DNA from: Salipaludibacillus agaradhaerens
GTDB lineage: Bacteria > Bacillota > Bacilli > Bacillales > Salisediminibacteriaceae
NCBI RefSeq assembly: GCF_002019735.1
Contig: NZ_KV917378.1
Span: forward strand, 2,940,869 to 3,004,868
Reading direction: 5' to 3'
DNA: 64,000 nucleotides
In this document: in pieces, positions 18,304 through 29,210 of the stretch
Layout: each line of letters begins with the position of its first letter
Position numbering within the stretch: the stretch's first letter is position 1
The notes under the pieces: generated by a model
The model's database searches: none
Told to the model about the DNA's origin: nothing
What the model saw: only the letters and a program-made list of their open reading frames with translations
Position numbers and translations under genes: made by a program

Positions 18304-19893
18304 TTATAATTTTTCATAAGCGGGAATTGTTAAAAATTCCTCGAAATGCTCGGTAAAAATAAGATGTTCCAACAACTGTATAGCTTCTGGAAAACGATCA
18401 CGTTCAAAGTGCTCTTGCCCCACTTCATTCGTTATTTTTCCAATTTCATCCTCGATCAACGTTCTAATCATTTCAGCGGTCACATGGCGCCCATCTTCAA
18501 GAATGGCTTTTGGGTGGTGAAGCCATTGCCATAGTTGAGCTCTAGAAATTTCAGCTGTCGCGGCATCCTCCATTAAGTGATCTATCGGAGCAGCCCCTCT
18601 CCCTGATAACCATGAGGCTATATAACGGATGCTGGCACTAACATTTGTACGGACACCACCTTCAGTAATGTCTCCGTTTGGCATGTCGAGCAAATCTTCT
18701 CCATTAACGGTCACGTCTTCACGCTTTCGATGAATTTGATTGGCTGTGGGCATATGCTCATTGAAAACATCAAGGGCTGTTTGGATCATTCCTGGATGAG
18801 CAATCCACGTGCCATCATGGCCATCTTTTACTTCCCGTTCCTTGTCTTCGCGGATTTTGGCAAATGCAGCAGCATTAATGTCTGGATTGTCTTTCGCAGG
18901 AATATGTGCTGCCATTCCTCCAATGGCATGAACATTCCGTTTGTGGCAAGTTTGAATCGCTAACAGTGAATAAGCTCTCATATTTGGGACGGTCATGGTG
19001 ACGGTGGAACGATCTGGTAGGATGACATCCTGCCAATGACGGAACTTCTTAATAATGCTGAAAATGTAGTCCCATCTCCCACAGTTTAATCCAGCCGAAT
19101 GTTCCTTTAATTCATACAAAATCTCATCCATTTCAAAGGCCGCTAAAATCGTTTCAATTAACACAGTCGCTTTAATTGTCCCTTGGGGAATGCCCAGTTC
19201 TTTTTGTGCAAACACAAACACATCGTTCCATAATTTAGCTTCACGATGATTTTCAATTTTAGGCAGATAAAAATAAGGACCGCTTCCCTTTTCAAGTAAC
19301 GCTTTTGCGTTATGGAAAAAATAAAGGCCAAAGTCAAATAAGCTTGCAGATATACGCTGTCCGTCTACTAAAAGGTGTTTCTCTTCTAAGTGCCATCCTC
19401 TTGGCCTCACTTTTATGACGGCAGGATCACCATGAAGCTGATAATGTTTACCGTTTTCATTTGTATACGAAATAACGCCACGGATAGCATCTCTCAAATT
19501 TATCTGTCCTTCTAGACAATTGGTCCAAGTTGGGGAATTTGCATCTTCAAAGTCTGCCATAAAGACTTTTGCGCCAGAGTTTAACGCATTAATGACCATC
19601 TTTCTGTCTACTGGGCCTGTGATTTCTACCCGACGGTCAAGTAAATCTGGCGGTAAGGGTGCGACGGTCCAATCCCCTTCCCGAATAGCTTTCATTTCGG
19701 ATGAGAAATGAGGGGTGTGACCTTCATTAATTGCCACTTGCATTCTTTTTCGGTCAAGTAATAGTTCCTTTCTTCTCTCACCAAAGCGACTCTCTAAGAG
19801 ATAAATAAAGTGAAGTGCTTCGTCGGTTAATATGTCTTCATATGCGGCATGTCGTTCTCCGAGTATTTTAATCTTTTCATTAACTGTACTCAT
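18304..19893 (-). CDS. aceB: Malate synthase A
   Basis: A 529-residue malate synthase, condensing glyoxylate with acetyl-CoA to malate, the second step of the glyoxylate bypass. Recognisable stretches are [15 protein letters not shown] (near residue 110), [11 protein letters not shown], and the [18 protein letters not shown] segment. Length matches the A-type enzyme (about 530), not the 720-residue G type. The ATG at 19893 has AAAGGGG 9 bases upstream. It lies between the small zinc-ribbon gene and aceA, all in the same direction. Confidence 0.96.
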   Translation of the reverse strand: MSTVNEKIKILGERHAAYEDILTDEALHFIYLLESRFGERRKELLLDRKRMQVAINEGHTPHFSSEMKAIREGDWTVAPLPPDLLDRRVEITGPVDRKMVINALNSGAKVFMADFEDANSPTWTNCLEGQINLRDAIRGVISYTNENGKHYQLHGDPAVIKVRPRGWHLEEKHLLVDGQRISASLFDFGLYFFHNAKALLEKGSGPYFYLPKIENHREAKLWNDVFVFAQKELGIPQGTIKATVLIETILAAFEMDEILYELKEHSAGLNCGRWDYIFSIIKKFRHWQDVILPDRSTVTMTVPNMRAYSLLAIQTCHKRNVHAIGGMAAHIPAKDNPDINAAAFAKIREDKEREVKDGHDGTWIAHPGMIQTALDVFNEHMPTANQIHRKREDVTVNGEDLLDMPNGDITEGGVRTNVSASIRYIASWLSGRGAAPIDHLMEDAATAEISRAQLWQWLHHPKAILEDGRHVTAEMIRTLIEDEIGKITNEVGQEHFERDRFPEAIQLLEHLIFTEHFEEFLTIPAYEKL

Positions 19894-19934
19894 ACAAAAC
19901 AACCCCTTTGCATTTGTTATTTAACAGGTGGCGC

Positions 19935-20069
19935 TTATTCACTTTTTTTAGTAAGACAGCGTTCACATTCCATAAAGTAAGACTCTGTCAGCTCTTTAAG
20001 TGGTTCGCCGCATTCACCGCAGGCTTTTTTAGCCATAGATTTAAAGGAAGGACACGTCTTTTTCATCAT
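19935..20069 (-). CDS. Small zinc-ribbon protein (YhfH-like), first gene before aceB
   Basis: A 44-residue frame starting ATG-ATG at 20069, behind AAGGGGTGAG (minus strand), and ending at 19935-19937. It contains two Cys pairs in CGECGEPLKEL and CERCL (C-x2-C...C-x2-C), a small zinc-ribbon, with a basic N-terminus. The pattern resembles the short YhfH-type proteins of Bacillus; that assignment is from memory of the motif. It lies 41 bases before aceB in the same direction and may be co-transcribed with the glyoxylate bypass genes. Confidence 0.65.
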   Translation of the reverse strand: MMKKTCPSFKSMAKKACGECGEPLKELTESYFMECERCLTKKSE

Positions 20070-20107
20070 TCGTTTCTCACCCCTTTTTATAGTACAGTTG
20101 TTTAATT

Positions 20108-20131
20108 TAATTTCTGTTATATAACATTATA
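20108..20131 (-). promoter_or_regulatory. Candidate promoter of the aceBA operon
   Basis: On the minus strand a perfect TATAAT (20126-20131), preceded by TG, lies 57 bases before the small zinc-ribbon gene. The -35 region is poor. This is the only strong -10 match in the upstream gap. Confidence 0.35.
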
Positions 20132-20460
20132 CATAGCAGAATTTAAAAAGTACACACATTTTTCAAAAAAATGTTTATTAATTTTTATAGAATTTAAAAG
20201 TAGCTTTCTTTCTTTGCAATGGGATACGAGAACATGGAGAAATAAGTAACAAGCTAAGGTGAAAAAAGGACATGGGGGCTATACGTTAACGGTTAGGGGG
20301 GAGCGACTGAGATAAAATGAGGATAGGAGAGGGTTTCTCACGTTTGACTCAAAACTTATAGTTAAGACAATCACTATACATAGACAGATACGTTCTCACT
20401 AAATTAACGGATTCAGACAGAATGACTAGCGTCTTTTCTGCCTGAACATTTATCACAAAT

Positions 20461-20547
20461 AACGGACGCTAATCTCCTGATGACTCAACTAATAATCAGT
20501 GGGAGAATAACGCCCACGCCCACTGATTGAAGGTTCATTTTATTAAG
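20461..20547 (+). repeat. Dispersed repeat family 2, copy E
   Basis: It reads ACGGACGCTAATCTCCTGAT ... AATCAGTGGGAGAATAACG ... CACTGATTGAAGGTTCATTT. It aligns along its length with 47948-48048 and partly with 32710-32750 and 39560-39590. ATCAGTGGG and CCCACTGAT can pair into a hairpin. Confidence 0.6.
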
Positions 20548-20601
20548 GCCATTTGAAATTATCCATTTTTGCTTATTTAAACACTTAAGTCGATTTCTAA
20601 T

Positions 20602-20760
20602 AATGTTTTTAAAGCAATAACACTAATATTATGCTTAAGACGGCGACTCCCTGAGGAATGAGTAGCCGTTTTTGCCAGAGTTAACAGAGTGAAAGTTAGC
20701 TGAAGACAAACCCTGGGGAAAGCGGCCGTCTGAAGTGAAGGTCACAGTCCTTGTTCGAAA
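20602..20760 (+). repeat. Dispersed repeat family 1, copy C
   Basis: It begins ATGTTTTTAAAGCAATAACA, continues GACGGCGACTCCCTGAGG, and ends GAAGACAAACCC ... GAAAGCGGCCGTC ... AGTGAAGGTCACA ... TTCGAA. It matches 39111-39250 closely and the two copies at 12.8-13.1 kb in part. The rest of the 20070-20803 gap holds no gene I can see. Confidence 0.65.
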
Positions 20761-20803
20761 TGTGCACTCATTCACTTATTAAATTTAAGGTGATGGATAA
20801 AAA

Positions 20804-22675
20804 TTAGTCCGGCATATATAAATGCTTATATAGCAACAAAGATCTAATAACGCCCGATTGAGAGTAGCTTGGTAAGCCAATGCCTCTAGGACGGCCAGAG
20901 CTATAGAGTAATTCAGGAAGGAGTCCGCAAAATGCGCTATTATCATAATTGTGATTAAAATACCGCCAAGCTTCGTTGACGTCATTATCAATCAAAAATG
21001 CTTGACCTAACCAAAAAGTTGGTCCTGTCCATGGCTTTAAATCTCCTTCTTCAGTGACTAAACTTTCATGTCGCCAAATACCACCAATGAACGGATCTTC
21101 TAGCCTTTGCCTCATAGCTTTTATCGTAGGTTGTAACCACTCTTTTGGAAAAATAGGATACTCTGAAAAGAATAAACTGACAGAAGCATCTAATAATTTT
21201 GTCTCTAGTGATCGTGTGACAATGCCATTATGAACGTTGTGCCGTGAAATGGCTTGAATTAATTCGGCTGCACCTTGCCTATATTGATTAGCTTTTTCAT
21301 TTTCTGAGACAGCCTCAGCCATTATGGCAGCTTTGCTTAAACCAAATGCTGAAATGGCAGATGTCCAAGTCATATGTTCAAAATGCTCGTCTAAGTGAGG
21401 GCCGAATGTTTCCCAAATACCTGCATCCGGGAGAATGAGCCCAGTGCTATCTCTGTTTTTTAATATCCAATCGGTCGATTGTTTAATGATAGGCCACATA
21501 TCTTGCAGCAATGACGAATCATTGGTTAAAGACCATACTTGCCAAATGCCATATAATATGAGGCCTGTTGTATCATTTTCGAAGGCATGCTCATTTGGTA
21601 GCTTTGTCACGACATTATAGGCAAAATAATAGTTGCCGTCAGGGCGCTCAATTAAATAACTGAGTGTGGCGTATAATGCTTTTACAGCATCTTCTAAGTG
21701 TCCTGCTAAAGCTAAAGTTGCCGCTACCCATAAGCTATCACGAATCCATACATTTCCGATATACGGTTTAAACCCAATGATAATCGGTGTGCCATCACTT
21801 TGTAAGCTCATTTTTATTAACGTGTTGCTGACTTTCCAAAAATAATCGTATTTTTCTGGAAGTGGACCGACATCGACTGTTTGTGTGTGGCGCAGTTGCC
21901 AATAACGTAATGTTTTTTGTTCGCTTTGTTTAACCTCACTTCGCGTTCGTTCTAATTCGTGAAGTGCCTGTTCTTTCGAATCGCCCGCAGCAAAAAGTTG
22001 GTAAACTGGTGGACTATAATCCGGTCCAGGTAGCGGTTGAGTTGGCATGGTGAAAACTAACGGAGTAGGGAGGAGGCTATGTTCAAAAATAGTGATCCGT
22101 TCCCCTGTGACAGCTTTACCGATGTCTCCACTGATACCGTCGATAACAGGAAAAACCGTCACAGCGAGCCACTGATTTTCCGAAATTCGAGATATAAAGA
22201 TATTATCAAGTCGTTGAACAATGTTTTTCAGATGGATGACAGGGTAAATTGACGCTTTGGATTGGTTGCCTCGCAGGGTTTTCGCACTAATAGATCGCAC
22301 TAGTGAATGTGTGTTAGGTGGGGCCCAAGTCTTTGTTTTAACAACGGTATTGCCTTTATGGGACACGACTTCGTAAATCCCAAATCCATCGACATATTTC
22401 GTATCATTGATGGAAACAATTTCGCCGATTTGCCCTAATTTCTCTTGGACAAAACCATAAGGATCATACCATACTTTTTCATTGTGATCTTTGACTAAAA
22501 CATAGGAGCCATTGTCATCTAACAGAGAACTTGACATGTCAAAGTATTTAAAAAAAAATTGATTTATCCTATCAACTGGACGGCAGCCTACATCATATTG
22601 TTGAATCCATGCCAATACGTTGCCATTAGAAATAGGGGCATTATTATTTTGATTTTTGCCAATAAAATAATTCAC
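20804..22675 (-). CDS. GH15-like (glucoamylase-type) glycoside hydrolase
   Basis: A 623-residue intracellular protein with an (alpha/alpha)6 barrel in its C-terminal half. GH15-type motifs appear in order: YIGNVWIRDSLWVAATLALA (about 305-324), ENDTTGLILYGIW, LPDAGIWE with candidate acid Glu422, HMTWTSAISAFGLSKA, and GLLPE with candidate base Glu588. The N-terminal 280 residues are a beta-rich domain without a clear match. No signal peptide is seen. GTG at 22675 is chosen because AAGGGAG lies 8 bases upstream. It may hydrolyse trehalose- or maltose-type or other alpha-glucosides; the substrate is not determined. It stands alone. Confidence 0.75.
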   Translation of the reverse strand: MNYFIGKNQNNNAPISNGNVLAWIQQYDVGCRPVDRINQFFFKYFDMSSSLLDDNGSYVLVKDHNEKVWYDPYGFVQEKLGQIGEIVSINDTKYVDGFGIYEVVSHKGNTVVKTKTWAPPNTHSLVRSISAKTLRGNQSKASIYPVIHLKNIVQRLDNIFISRISENQWLAVTVFPVIDGISGDIGKAVTGERITIFEHSLLPTPLVFTMPTQPLPGPDYSPPVYQLFAAGDSKEQALHELERTRSEVKQSEQKTLRYWQLRHTQTVDVGPLPEKYDYFWKVSNTLIKMSLQSDGTPIIIGFKPYIGNVWIRDSLWVAATLALAGHLEDAVKALYATLSYLIERPDGNYYFAYNVVTKLPNEHAFENDTTGLILYGIWQVWSLTNDSSLLQDMWPIIKQSTDWILKNRDSTGLILPDAGIWETFGPHLDEHFEHMTWTSAISAFGLSKAAIMAEAVSENEKANQYRQGAAELIQAISRHNVHNGIVTRSLETKLLDASVSLFFSEYPIFPKEWLQPTIKAMRQRLEDPFIGGIWRHESLVTEEGDLKPWTGPTFWLGQAFLIDNDVNEAWRYFNHNYDNSAFCGLLPELLYSSGRPRGIGLPSYSQSGVIRSLLLYKHLYMPD

Positions 22676-22896
22676 TAAAGTCACTCCCTTCGAAATCAGT
22701 ATGTCTTTAATCATATTAAAAAGGCGTTTGTTTTATTAGAAGAATGAAGATGAAGGTCTATGAAGTCATTTACTAGAATCTTAAGTAAAAGAGGGTTGGC
22801 GTGTTATACGGAATGGCATATCATCAGTGATATTCATTCAAGCTAGTCCTTTAAATAATCATGTATCAACAATAAAAGAAACATAAAAAAGTAGGA

Positions 22897-22950
22897 TTGT
22901 TAAGAAGTTAACTATGTTATAATATAACCGATGGTTAGTAACCGGTGGTT
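22897..22950 (+). promoter_or_regulatory. Promoter and operator of the tetR-MBL operon
   Basis: TTGTTA (22897-22902) and TATAAT (22918-22923) form a promoter with a short 15-base spacer. Immediately after the -10, two tandem palindromes AACC-N3-GGTT occur at 22926-22936 and 22940-22950, a likely operator covering the transcription start. The rest of 22676-22896 shows nothing recognisable. Confidence 0.55.
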
Positions 22951-22982
22951 GTACAATTGCTTAGTGAGGAGGGAAATAAAAA

Positions 22983-23618
22983 GTGTCTTTAGAAGCTCAG
23001 GCTAAAGAAAGAATTTTACTTGCTGCGCAAAAATTATTTACTCAAAAAGGGTATGAGCAGGTGACTGTGAGGGAGATAGCAAGAGAAGCAAAATGTTCTC
23101 ACACAAGTATTTACGTTTATTTTGAAGATAAAAAACAACTTTTAGAAGCATTAGCTGAAGAACCCCTTAATCGATTGCGAAATAGTATTCAAAATACGCT
23201 TGCATCTGATAAGTACGGACCACAAGAACAGCTGACTAGGTTGTCAAAAATGTTTGTTCATTTTGGTCTAAGTTACCGTAATCTTTACCAAGCCTTTCTA
23301 ACTTATGAAGCCAGTCGAGTTGATATTGAAGAAACGATTTGGGAATTGAATGAAAAGAGGTTAGAGCTGTTTGTACATTTAAAAAGTGCCGTAAAGGGCG
23401 TTTTCCCTAATGCTGATGAGAAGCAATTGCTAGATTTAAGTCGGATGATTTATTTTTTATTACATGGGATTATTATGACCTACAAAAATGTAGACGAACA
23501 TGTAAATGGCATCATTAGACGTGTCTTTCCAATTGTGGAAAGGTCAATTAATTACCTTATACAGGGAGGCGTATATGATGAAAATAATCAAGGTCTCACA
23601 ACACGTTTACAAAATTGA
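22983..23618 (+). CDS. TetR-family regulator
   Basis: A 211-residue TetR/AcrR regulator starting with GTG behind GAGGAGGG. The helix-turn-helix spans about residues 24-47 (VTVREIAREAKCSHTSIYVY, then FEDKKQLLEAL). The C-terminal domain is the variable ligand pocket. It overlaps the start of the metallo-beta-lactamase-fold gene by 44 bases, so the two are translated together. The tandem AACC-N3-GGTT palindromes just upstream suggest it represses its own operon. Confidence 0.9.
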   Translation: MSLEAQAKERILLAAQKLFTQKGYEQVTVREIAREAKCSHTSIYVYFEDKKQLLEALAEEPLNRLRNSIQNTLASDKYGPQEQLTRLSKMFVHFGLSYRNLYQAFLTYEASRVDIEETIWELNEKRLELFVHLKSAVKGVFPNADEKQLLDLSRMIYFLLHGIIMTYKNVDEHVNGIIRRVFPIVERSINYLIQGGVYDENNQGLTTRLQN

Positions 23619-24231
23619 AGCTTGGTTTCTACTGAAAATGAGCGCTTGGCTAGTAAAGGCTAATAATGGGGTTTATATAGTGGATACGGGCATGCCATTT
23701 ATGGGAAATCGCATTATAAAAGAGGCAGAGAAGTTAGGGGAATTGAAAGCCATTTTATTAACGCATGGACACTCTGATCATGTGGGAGGATTAAAGAAAA
23801 TACTAGATAAACATAACTTGCCAGTTTATAGTCACGTTATGGATATAAAGTACATGGAAGGAAGAGAACCATTTCCAGGACGTAAGAAGAAGGAACATCT
23901 TGTTGAACCGGGGATTGTAAAACCGTTAAAACAGAATGAAGATGGGACGTTAGAAGCTGTTGAGAATCTAGTACCCTATCATACACCAGGTCATTCTCCA
24001 GGACACGTCAGTTATTATCATACACTAGATCGCGTCCTTATAGGAGGGGATTTATTTACTTCAAAGGGAGGTAAACTTAGGCAACCAATTAAAATGTTCA
24101 CTGCTGATATGAGCCAAGCGATAGAAAGTGGGAAAATCGTTAAGGAATTAAAACCTGAAGTTGTAAGTATATGTCATGGGTCTGATATTAAACAACCTCA
24201 TAATCAAATTAACGCATATCTACAAATGTAA
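23575..24231 (+). CDS. Metallo-beta-lactamase-fold hydrolase
   Basis: A 218-residue cytoplasmic hydrolase with the binuclear metal motif THGHSDHVGG (His64, His66, Asp68, His69), then YHTPGHSPGHVSYY and IGGDLF with further ligands. The size and GHSPGHVSY motif fit the glyoxalase II/YflN-like group. AGGGAGG lies 5 bases before ATG 23575, so the longer frame starting at 23506 is not used. The substrate is unknown, and the TetR partner suggests induction by a small toxic compound or ester. Confidence 0.87.
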   Translation: MMKIIKVSQHVYKIEAWFLLKMSAWLVKANNGVYIVDTGMPFMGNRIIKEAEKLGELKAILLTHGHSDHVGGLKKILDKHNLPVYSHVMDIKYMEGREPFPGRKKKEHLVEPGIVKPLKQNEDGTLEAVENLVPYHTPGHSPGHVSYYHTLDRVLIGGDLFTSKGGKLRQPIKMFTADMSQAIESGKIVKELKPEVVSICHGSDIKQPHNQINAYLQM

Positions 24232-24240
24232 TAAACAATT

Positions 24241-24270
24241 AATACCATTTTAATTAATGGTATTTTTTTT
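24241..24270 (+). terminator. Rho-independent terminator of the tetR-MBL operon
   Basis: AATACCATT and AATGGTATT form a 9-bp stem with loop TTAATT, followed by eight T, 9 bases after the stop codon. Confidence 0.85.
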
Positions 24271-24434
24271 AATATTTCGTATTTTTTTGAAAGAATATGT
24301 TGAAATGCGGATAAGTCAATTTTCATTGGTTCTCTTTTCACCTTATTTAAGTAAGCGTAATAACATCAGAACTTTAAAGCGCAACTAACGTCATTAGCTG
24401 GACTTTAATAAATTTTTTGTCTGATCAACCAAAT

Positions 24435-24476
24435 AAAAGGGCTGTCACCTAAACTCACATGTTTAGTGACAGCCCT
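24435..24476 (-). terminator. Terminator of the beta-glucoside PTS operon
   Basis: AGGGCTGTCAC and GTGACAGCCCT form an 11-bp stem, extended by AAAC/GTTT. On the minus strand it is followed by TTTTATTTG. It lies 25 bases after the 6-phospho-beta-glucosidase stop. Confidence 0.85.
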
Positions 24477-24500
24477 ATCTTACTGACTTATGACTTATGT

Positions 24501-25952
<1,452 letters not shown>

Positions 25953-27857
25953 CTATTTAATCACAGTAAATAATGTGTCTTTTAACGTAGCGTCTTTAAG
26001 CTCTTCAATAAGAATCTCTTCATAAGCATCCTTATTCGTAATAATGATCGGCGTTATCGTCTCTAAACCTTGCTGATGAATGGCTTTTTTATCAAAGGTG
26101 AGAATGACATCGCCTTTTTTAACCTCATCACCTTCTTTGATCTTTAGCGTAAATGGGCTTCCGTCTAATGTCACAGTATCCAATCCGATATGCACGAGTA
26201 ATTCTACCCCGGAATCGGATCGTAAGCCAACGGCGTGTTTAGTCGGAGCGAGCATCACAACGGTTCCGTCAAATGGGGCATATAATGTGTTGTCAGATGG
26301 CTCTATGGCTAAGCCTTCTCCCATGGCACCTGAACTAAACACCTCGTCTCGAACATCTGACAGAGGGATGACAGTGCCGTTCAGTGGGGAAGTGACCGCT
26401 TCCTCATTAGTTGTTGTATCAGTAGATAACCCTTTGCCACTTTGTCCTTGCTCATTCACTAAGCTGTTATTCCCAGCTTGCTTGGCCGTATCTTCTCCGT
26501 ATCCAAAAATTTGGATTAAAACGACAGGGAGAATAATGGCGATGGCAACCCCAATTAAAATGCCCCAAATGGACGTAGGATAGTCTGCGTCTATCGCATT
26601 CACGATTGTTAATGGTCCTGGGAGTCCAGCGTATGCGAAATAATAAGGTTTGAAGAAACTAGCGACGATCGCCCCGATAGCACCGGAAATACAGCCAAAA
26701 ATAAATGGCTTTTTAAATCTCAAGGTGATCCCGTAAATAGCTGGCTCAGTAATACCAAACAGTCCTGTTACCCCTGCTGAAACACCAACTTTTCGAGTTT
26801 CTTGACTTTTTGCTTTAATGATAACACCGAGGACAGCCCCTACTTGAGCGATGACGGCGATGGTTTGATACGCTTGGAAGGAATCTTGCCCATATAACTC
26901 AAAGTTAGCTAGAACCATCGGTGTAATGCCCCAGTGAACCCCAAAAATAACGAGCACTTGCCAGAAAGCCCCAATAATAGCGCCTGCTAGAGCTGGTGCA
27001 TAATCTGCTAAAAAATTATAACCGTTAGCAATACCGTTAGCTCCCATTGTCGTCACAGGGCCAATTAATAAAATTGTTAAAGGAACCATGAGGAGCATGC
27101 ATAAAAATGGTACAAATAATGGCCGTACTATCTCATTCATATTTTTGTTTAAAAATTTCTCAAGGTAAGACAAGATCCATACTAAAAAAAGCGGAGGTAA
27201 TACGGACGATGTATAAACAGTTTCCGACAAAGCAATACCTAGAAACGTTATTGTGTGACCATCTGCAATTTGCGCGGCTATTTCTGCCCATGTAGGACTC
27301 ACTAATGCAGCACAACATGCCACAGCAATATACGTATTGGTTTTAAAATGCTTTGAAGCGGTAATGGCAATGAAGATCGGCAAAAAAGTAAATGGCGCCC
27401 ATGAAATAAAGCTTAAAACCTCGTAAGTGCCCGTTGCCCCAAAGTCATCAAACAGTAGATTAAGTAAAATAAGTGAACCTTGTAAAATACCAGCGGCAGC
27501 TAAAATATAAACAAAAGGTGCAAAAACGGCTGACATCGTAGCAATAACTCGATTTAAAACGGTTCCTTTGTTTTCACTTTGACTATCTGATAAGTCCAGA
27601 TTAACTAAATTCGTAAAGGCCTCATAGACCTCACCAACATGTTGACCAATCACAACTTGGAATTGGCCACTGTTTTCCACTACTGTAATGACCCCAGGCA
27701 TAGCACTCACTTTTTCTTTCGCTTTAGATTGCGAGCGTTTAAGTACTAATCGAAGTCTTGTAGCACACCGGCTGACGCCTATGACATTTTCTTCTCCTCC
27801 CACAGCCTCTAATATATCCTTGGCAAGCTTAGGATAATCTCTCACTTTTTCCGCCAT
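25953..27857 (-). CDS. Beta-glucoside-specific PTS enzyme IIBCA
   Basis: A 634-residue membrane transporter that imports and phosphorylates a beta-glucoside. Domains in order: IIB with phospho-Cys31 in GVSRCATRLRL, IIC with about ten membrane segments (roughly 100-460), a Gln/Gly/Thr-rich linker, and IIA with phospho-His556 in ELLVHIGLDTV. It is transcribed away from the GntR regulator. The promoter carries an operator in its spacer and no antiterminator site, unlike the second PTS system at 42.6 kb. Confidence 0.94.
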   Translation of the reverse strand: MAEKVRDYPKLAKDILEAVGGEENVIGVSRCATRLRLVLKRSQSKAKEKVSAMPGVITVVENSGQFQVVIGQHVGEVYEAFTNLVNLDLSDSQSENKGTVLNRVIATMSAVFAPFVYILAAAGILQGSLILLNLLFDDFGATGTYEVLSFISWAPFTFLPIFIAITASKHFKTNTYIAVACCAALVSPTWAEIAAQIADGHTITFLGIALSETVYTSSVLPPLFLVWILSYLEKFLNKNMNEIVRPLFVPFLCMLLMVPLTILLIGPVTTMGANGIANGYNFLADYAPALAGAIIGAFWQVLVIFGVHWGITPMVLANFELYGQDSFQAYQTIAVIAQVGAVLGVIIKAKSQETRKVGVSAGVTGLFGITEPAIYGITLRFKKPFIFGCISGAIGAIVASFFKPYYFAYAGLPGPLTIVNAIDADYPTSIWGILIGVAIAIILPVVLIQIFGYGEDTAKQAGNNSLVNEQGQSGKGLSTDTTTNEEAVTSPLNGTVIPLSDVRDEVFSSGAMGEGLAIEPSDNTLYAPFDGTVVMLAPTKHAVGLRSDSGVELLVHIGLDTVTLDGSPFTLKIKEGDEVKKGDVILTFDKKAIHQQGLETITPIIITNKDAYEEILIEELKDATLKDTLFTVIK

Positions 27858-27877
27858 CTTAAAGCCCCCTTTAAGTT

Positions 27878-27893
27878 TGTCAATACGCTTACA
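27878..27893 (-). promoter_or_regulatory. Imperfect cre-like site after the bgl promoter
   Basis: On the minus strand TGTAAGCGTATTGACA begins at the -10 box and covers the transcription start of the PTS operon. It departs from the cre consensus at two positions, so carbon catabolite control here is only a suggestion. Confidence 0.3.
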
Positions 27894-27921
27894 TTATAAT
27901 TGTACCGGTATAATTAATCAA
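27893..27921 (-). promoter_or_regulatory. Promoter of the bgl operon with operator in its spacer
   Basis: On the minus strand TTGATT (27916-27921) and TATAAT (27893-27898) are 17 bases apart. The spacer is almost exactly filled by an 18-base near-perfect palindrome at 27898-27915, AATTGTACCGGTATAATT, the type of site bound by GntR/UTRA regulators such as TreR. The divergent GntR gene beside it is the obvious regulator. Confidence 0.7.
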
Positions 27922-27980
27922 TACCCAAATAAAATTTTTGTTAGAATATAATAGTGTGGAATGAGCTTTTAAGGTAGGTA

Positions 27981-27989
27981 TGCTATAAT
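27981..27989 (+). promoter_or_regulatory. Extended -10 of the GntR regulator gene
   Basis: TGCTATAAT, a TGn-TATAAT extended -10, lies 35 bases before the GntR start. No good -35 is needed with this type. Confidence 0.5.
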
Positions 27990-28024
27990 TTTGGTAATAC
28001 ATTAGAAAACAATGGAGAATGCGT

Positions 28025-28735
28025 ATGTTAAAGTATCAGCAAATCGCCACAGAAATCGAAAAGTATATAGAGGACCATGCCCTTCAACAAGGTGACAAGC
28101 TGCCAGTTTTAGAGAAACTGATGGCTCAATTTGACGTGAGTAAGAGCACGATTACGAAATCATTGGACCTTTTAGAGAAAAAAGGGGTCGTCTTTCAAGT
28201 AAGGGGAAGCGGTATTTTTGTACGGAGGCATAAGAGAAAAGGCTACATAAGTTTACTGTCTAACCAAGGATTTAAGAAGGATCTTGAGGAGTTCACGATT
28301 ACGACAGAAGTAATTGAATTAAACGTTATAAAGCCTAGCGAGGAAGTGGCACTTAATTTGAATATAAAGGCGGACGATGACGTCTATTCGGTCAAAAGAG
28401 TCCGTTATATTAACGGGCAGACACTTTGTTTAGAGGAGTCGTTTTATAATAAAGCGATTATTACGTATTTGAATAAGGAAATTGTATCTGAATCCATCTT
28501 TCATTATATAAGGGAAGGATTGGGGCTGAAGGTCGGCTTTTCCGATTTATACCTTCATGTGGACATGTTAACTGAAGAGGAAGCGGGCTACCTCGGATTG
28601 AAACAGGGTATGCCTAAATTGTATGTTGAAACGGTCTTTCATTTAACGAATGGTCAGCCATTTGATTTCTCAAAAATCACATACAACTATGAACAATCAC
28701 AATTCGTCATTCAAGCGGACAGTCACTTTTTGTAG
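28025..28735 (+). CDS. GntR/UTRA-family repressor of the beta-glucoside operon
   Basis: A 236-residue regulator with an N-terminal winged helix (about residues 1-68, with KLPVLEKLMAQFDVSKSTIT and VRGSGIFV) and a UTRA effector domain that probably senses a phosphosugar. GGAG lies 7 bases before ATG 28025, which is preferred over the ATG two codons earlier. It is divergent from the PTS operon and next to the palindrome at 27898-27915. A 6-phospho-beta-glucoside is the likely inducer by analogy with TreR-type proteins. Confidence 0.9.
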   Translation: MLKYQQIATEIEKYIEDHALQQGDKLPVLEKLMAQFDVSKSTITKSLDLLEKKGVVFQVRGSGIFVRRHKRKGYISLLSNQGFKKDLEEFTITTEVIELNVIKPSEEVALNLNIKADDDVYSVKRVRYINGQTLCLEESFYNKAIITYLNKEIVSESIFHYIREGLGLKVGFSDLYLHVDMLTEEEAGYLGLKQGMPKLYVETVFHLTNGQPFDFSKITYNYEQSQFVIQADSHFL

Positions 28736-28750
28736 ACTGTTCTTTTTTTT
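28718..28750 (+). terminator. Terminator overlapping the GntR stop codon
   Basis: ACAGTC and GACTGT pair around the last codons and stop of the regulator gene, followed by a run of T. The gap after it (28751-29180) shows no recognisable gene. Confidence 0.65.
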
Positions 28751-29210
28751 GTTTATTAATTGAATTTTAAACATGCACGGTGATAAATAGTCTCTAAAAC
28801 CTCTTGTTTTGAAAAAAGGCTGAAGATGATACCCTAGAAAGCGTTCGTTTGTAACGGAGAGAAAGATCACTGTTTAAGTTGTTTTATGCAAATGTATTTG
28901 TGTAGTGATATTAGTTCAAGTAAGGGAAGAGGAAATTCTACGTTTTTACAAAAGAGAGATCGGTTTCTTAAAAGAAAAAATAAAAGATGATAACTTATAG
29001 GCTGTTAATCTACCTTTTTTCAAGCTTCTATTGAACTCTCTTACAATGGTTTACAATTAAAAGGAATAGATGTACGCTGATCCATAGATGGAGATAAATA
29101 GAATTATTTAAAATTGTTGTTTTTAAGAGAGTTGTTCACAATCTATTTTTTTATGTCAAACTCATCTTCCGTTTTAACATACATGAATGAATGTTGATGT
29201 TTTGAAGGGG

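Noticed and set aside
26080-26583. 167-codon + strand frame over the PTS gene
   Set aside because: It is antisense to the conserved IIA domain; a shadow of codon bias.
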